Shown here one piece after another: positions 6,451 to 8,114 of a stretch of DNA of 8,114 bases. How positions within the stretch are numbered: position 1 is the first letter of the stretch; the number at the start of each line of letters is the position of its first letter. The notes under the pieces are model-generated. The model had not been told where the DNA came from, ran no database searches, and saw only the letters and a list, made by a program, of their open reading frames with translations. Source of the DNA: an uncultured Pedobacter sp. (GTDB lineage: Bacteria > Bacteroidota > Bacteroidia > Sphingobacteriales > Sphingobacteriaceae); contig NZ_CAMLHF010000226.1 of NCBI RefSeq assembly GCF_946479715.1, positions 1 to 8,114 of the forward strand, read 5' to 3'. Both the position numbers and the translations under genes were made by a program.

Positions 6451-6639
6451 GAAATATTTAAACTTACCTGCTTCCTTGCTCAACAATCTGTAGAGGAACT
6501 CCACAGCTTTCCGAAACCCTCAACAAAATAAACCTCTGAAAATCAGACTGGTGCCAAAAAACATATACTTAGGCACTATTATGTAGCATAGTCTAAACAT
6601 AATTAACAAGAATATTAATTGAAATTTAAAATAAGTATT

Positions 6640-6951
6640 ATGAAAAAGATCATTTTATCAGCAGCATTTTTAGCAGTAGCAGGATTAACAACAGTAAAAG
6701 CAAGCGACATTAAAAACCCAGTAGAAGTTGCTGTAAGACAAGATAGTACTACAAAAACTCCAGTTGAATTAAAAGACCTACCTGAGCCGGTTCAAAAAAC
6801 TTTACAAGCTGAACCAGCAAAAGAATGGACTCCAACTGCAGCATTCCTTGTTGTTAACGCAGACAAATCTGAGTATTACCTGATTAATGTTAAAAAAGGA
6901 GAAGAAACAGGATCTCTTAAGATCGACAAAGACGGTAAAGTGGTTCAATAA
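6640..6951 (+). CDS. Small secreted protein, PepSY-like in style
   Basis: A 103-residue exported protein without assigned function. It has a clear type I signal peptide (MKKIILSAAFLAVAGLTTVKA, cleavage predicted after Ala21). A Thr/Asp-rich linker (about 22-41) leads to a compact domain: LKDLPEPVQKTLQAEPAKEW (44-63), then strands YYLINVKKGEE (79-89) and GSLKIDKDGKVVQ (91-103). An LxxLPxxVxxxL helix followed by strands and ending in KxDKDGKV is typical of small Bacteroidota periplasmic PepSY-like domains; that assignment is by eye. The ATG at 6640 is preferred to an in-frame TTG at 6619 because it puts a standard Lys-Lys n-region at the N-terminus. It appears monocistronic, with a strong terminator 26 nt after the stop. 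No consensus promoter was found in the preceding 200 bp. Confidence 0.8.
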   Translation: MKKIILSAAFLAVAGLTTVKASDIKNPVEVAVRQDSTTKTPVELKDLPEPVQKTLQAEPAKEWTPTAAFLVVNADKSEYYLINVKKGEETGSLKIDKDGKVVQ

Positions 6952-6977
6952 ATCACGATACATATATAGCTAATACA

Positions 6978-7016
6978 CACAAAAGCCGGAGGATTCCGGC
7001 TTTTGTGCTTTTTATT
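6978..7016 (+). terminator. Intrinsic terminator of the small secreted protein gene
   Basis: CACAAAAGCCGGA (6978-6990) and TCCGGCTTTTGTG (6995-7007) form a perfect 13-bp stem with a GGAT loop, followed by CTTTTTATT. This is a textbook rho-independent terminator. Confidence 0.92.
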
Positions 7017-7064
7017 AAACCGTTACTTAGAATAAATCATCATATTTAATCGTTGTATAGAAAT

Positions 7065-7772
7065 ATGAGAATAGGACTAATTACGCTTTTATTATTTTGC
7101 TGCTCTGCTACGTATGCCCAATCTTTTAAGTATCCGTTGCTTATCCCTCAAGGAAAAACCATAAAATCACTCATTCCAGCCCAATGGAAGGTTATAGATT
7201 CTGTTTATGGAGATTTAAACAATGATAAAGTTGAAGATCTGGCCTTGATATATGAGTTTTATGCCGCTGTTAAAGAAAACAGAGCATACGGAGATAATAC
7301 TACAGAACTTATCACCGAAATCCAAAGACCCAGGATGCTGGCAGTCTATTTTAAATCGGGCAGAAACTACAAACTAGTTACCCAAAACAACAATTTTATT
7401 TTAAGATCAGAAGAAGGTGGCTCAATGGGTGACCCCTTACGTCCTTTAGTTATTGCAGATAATGTACTCAACCTCGCTTTTGAAGGAGGCGCAAATTGGA
7501 GATGGAAACTTAATTACAGCTTTAAATATCAGGATAAAGATTGGCAGCTTACCAAGGCAAGCAATTACTCTTATCATAGCGGATCTGGTGATATGAATAG
7601 TAAAAAGTATGATTTTGTAAACAAGAAACGCATTATTACTATTGGTAAAATCAATAATAAGGATTCAGGAAACGAGATTATTGAACAGAATTTAACATTT
7701 AAAACGCTGCGCACCTTTTCAAGCTTTAAAAAACCCTGGACCTGGGAATTGGGACCTGATGAATTTCTATAA
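7065..7772 (+). CDS. Exported protein of unknown function with an FG-GAP-like calcium-loop motif
   Basis: I do not recognise a named family. The 235-residue product has a type I signal peptide (hydrophobic 3-14, cleavage after Ala18 in TYAQS; the CysCys at 12-13 lacks a proper lipobox). After it, VYGDLNNDKVEDLALIYE (47-64) has the spacing D50-x-N52-x-D54-x-x-x-D58 seen in calcium-binding loops of FG-GAP/VCBS repeats. Strands resembling such proteins follow (RMLAVYFKSGRNYKLV, 90-105), then aromatic-rich segments (FEGGANWRWKLNYSFKYQDKDW, 139-160; KPWTWELG, 223-230). Only one such loop is visible, so it is not a full propeller. The ATG at 7065 is chosen over TTG 7053 because it gives a normal signal peptide. 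It lies 49 bp past the upstream terminator, implying its own promoter, which I could not identify. It is probably periplasmic. Confidence 0.75.
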   Translation: MRIGLITLLLFCCSATYAQSFKYPLLIPQGKTIKSLIPAQWKVIDSVYGDLNNDKVEDLALIYEFYAAVKENRAYGDNTTELITEIQRPRMLAVYFKSGRNYKLVTQNNNFILRSEEGGSMGDPLRPLVIADNVLNLAFEGGANWRWKLNYSFKYQDKDWQLTKASNYSYHSGSGDMNSKKYDFVNKKRIITIGKINNKDSGNEIIEQNLTFKTLRTFSSFKKPWTWELGPDEFL

Positions 7773-7820
7773 AATAAAAACAGAGGCGGGATCAATATTG
7801 ATCCCGCCTCTGTTTTTATT
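7773..7820. terminator. Bidirectional terminator, 48-bp perfect palindrome
   Basis: The sequence is perfectly self-complementary about the centre at 7796/7797 (half-site core ACAGAGGCGGGATCAATA). GC-rich stem parts are flanked by A5 on one side and T5 on the other, so the same element provides hairpin plus U-run on both strands. It begins immediately after the stop codon at 7770-7772 and lies 14 bp past the guaB stop, so it should terminate both convergent transcripts. Confidence 0.93.
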
Positions 7821-7834
7821 ATTTAACCAAATTA

Positions 7835-8114
<280 letters not shown>

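Noticed and set aside
6488..6506. Small inverted repeat CTGTAGAG/CTCCACAG upstream of the aminopeptidase gene
   Set aside because: 8-bp stem with a mismatch or wobble and a 3-nt loop, no U-run, and upstream of the likely transcription start; possibly chance.
6619..6639. Upstream TTG start for the small secreted protein
   Set aside because: The ATG at 6640 gives a standard signal peptide; the extra residues add nothing. The same reasoning rejects TTG 7053 for the next gene and TTG 8059 as a start of guaB, which is an internal codon.
7574..7795. Minus-strand ORF of 73 codons
   Set aside because: Antisense to the exported unknown protein and begins inside the palindromic terminator.

Overview
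The window looks like chromosomal DNA from a member of the Bacteroidota, most likely the Sphingobacteriaceae (Pedobacter-like). It is AT-rich, carries a SusC/RagA-type receptor and a GH43 glycosidase with typical Bacteroidota signal peptides, has A-rich rather than Shine-Dalgarno leaders, and repeatedly shows the Bacteroidota promoter element TAnnTTTG. The genus is an inference from protein style only.

Left part (1-4424): a SusC-family TonB-dependent outer-membrane receptor runs leftward and off the window edge. An exported GH43 glycoside hydrolase runs rightward from the same 402-bp intergenic region. This looks like the edge of a polysaccharide utilisation locus: the hydrolase trims glycans and the receptor imports oligosaccharides. 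The expected SusD partner would lie beyond position 1. The receptor has an excellent promoter (TTTG-N19-TACATTTG) but a leader of about 260 nt. That leader holds an overlooked 31-codon ORF (3187-3282, minus) with four consecutive Cys codons, followed by strong and partly competing hairpins. I consider this Cys-rich leader peptide the most interesting item in the window.

Middle part (4411-6428): an HxlR-family regulator with the family's N-terminal cysteine is divergent from a short-chain dehydrogenase/reductase. Their 110-bp spacer has three AGTAC repeats and overlapping divergent -7 elements, as expected for a redox- or electrophile-responsive regulator controlling its neighbour and itself. 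The regulator overlaps the GH43 gene tail to tail by 14 bp. The reductase converges on a type I methionine aminopeptidase across a shared hairpin.

Right part (6640-8114): a small secreted protein of PepSY-like style with a strong terminator, an exported protein of unknown function with one FG-GAP-like calcium-loop motif, and the C-terminal end of IMP dehydrogenase (guaB). The last two converge on a 48-bp perfect palindrome that should terminate transcription in both directions. I saw no tRNA, rRNA, CRISPR array, transposase or phage gene.
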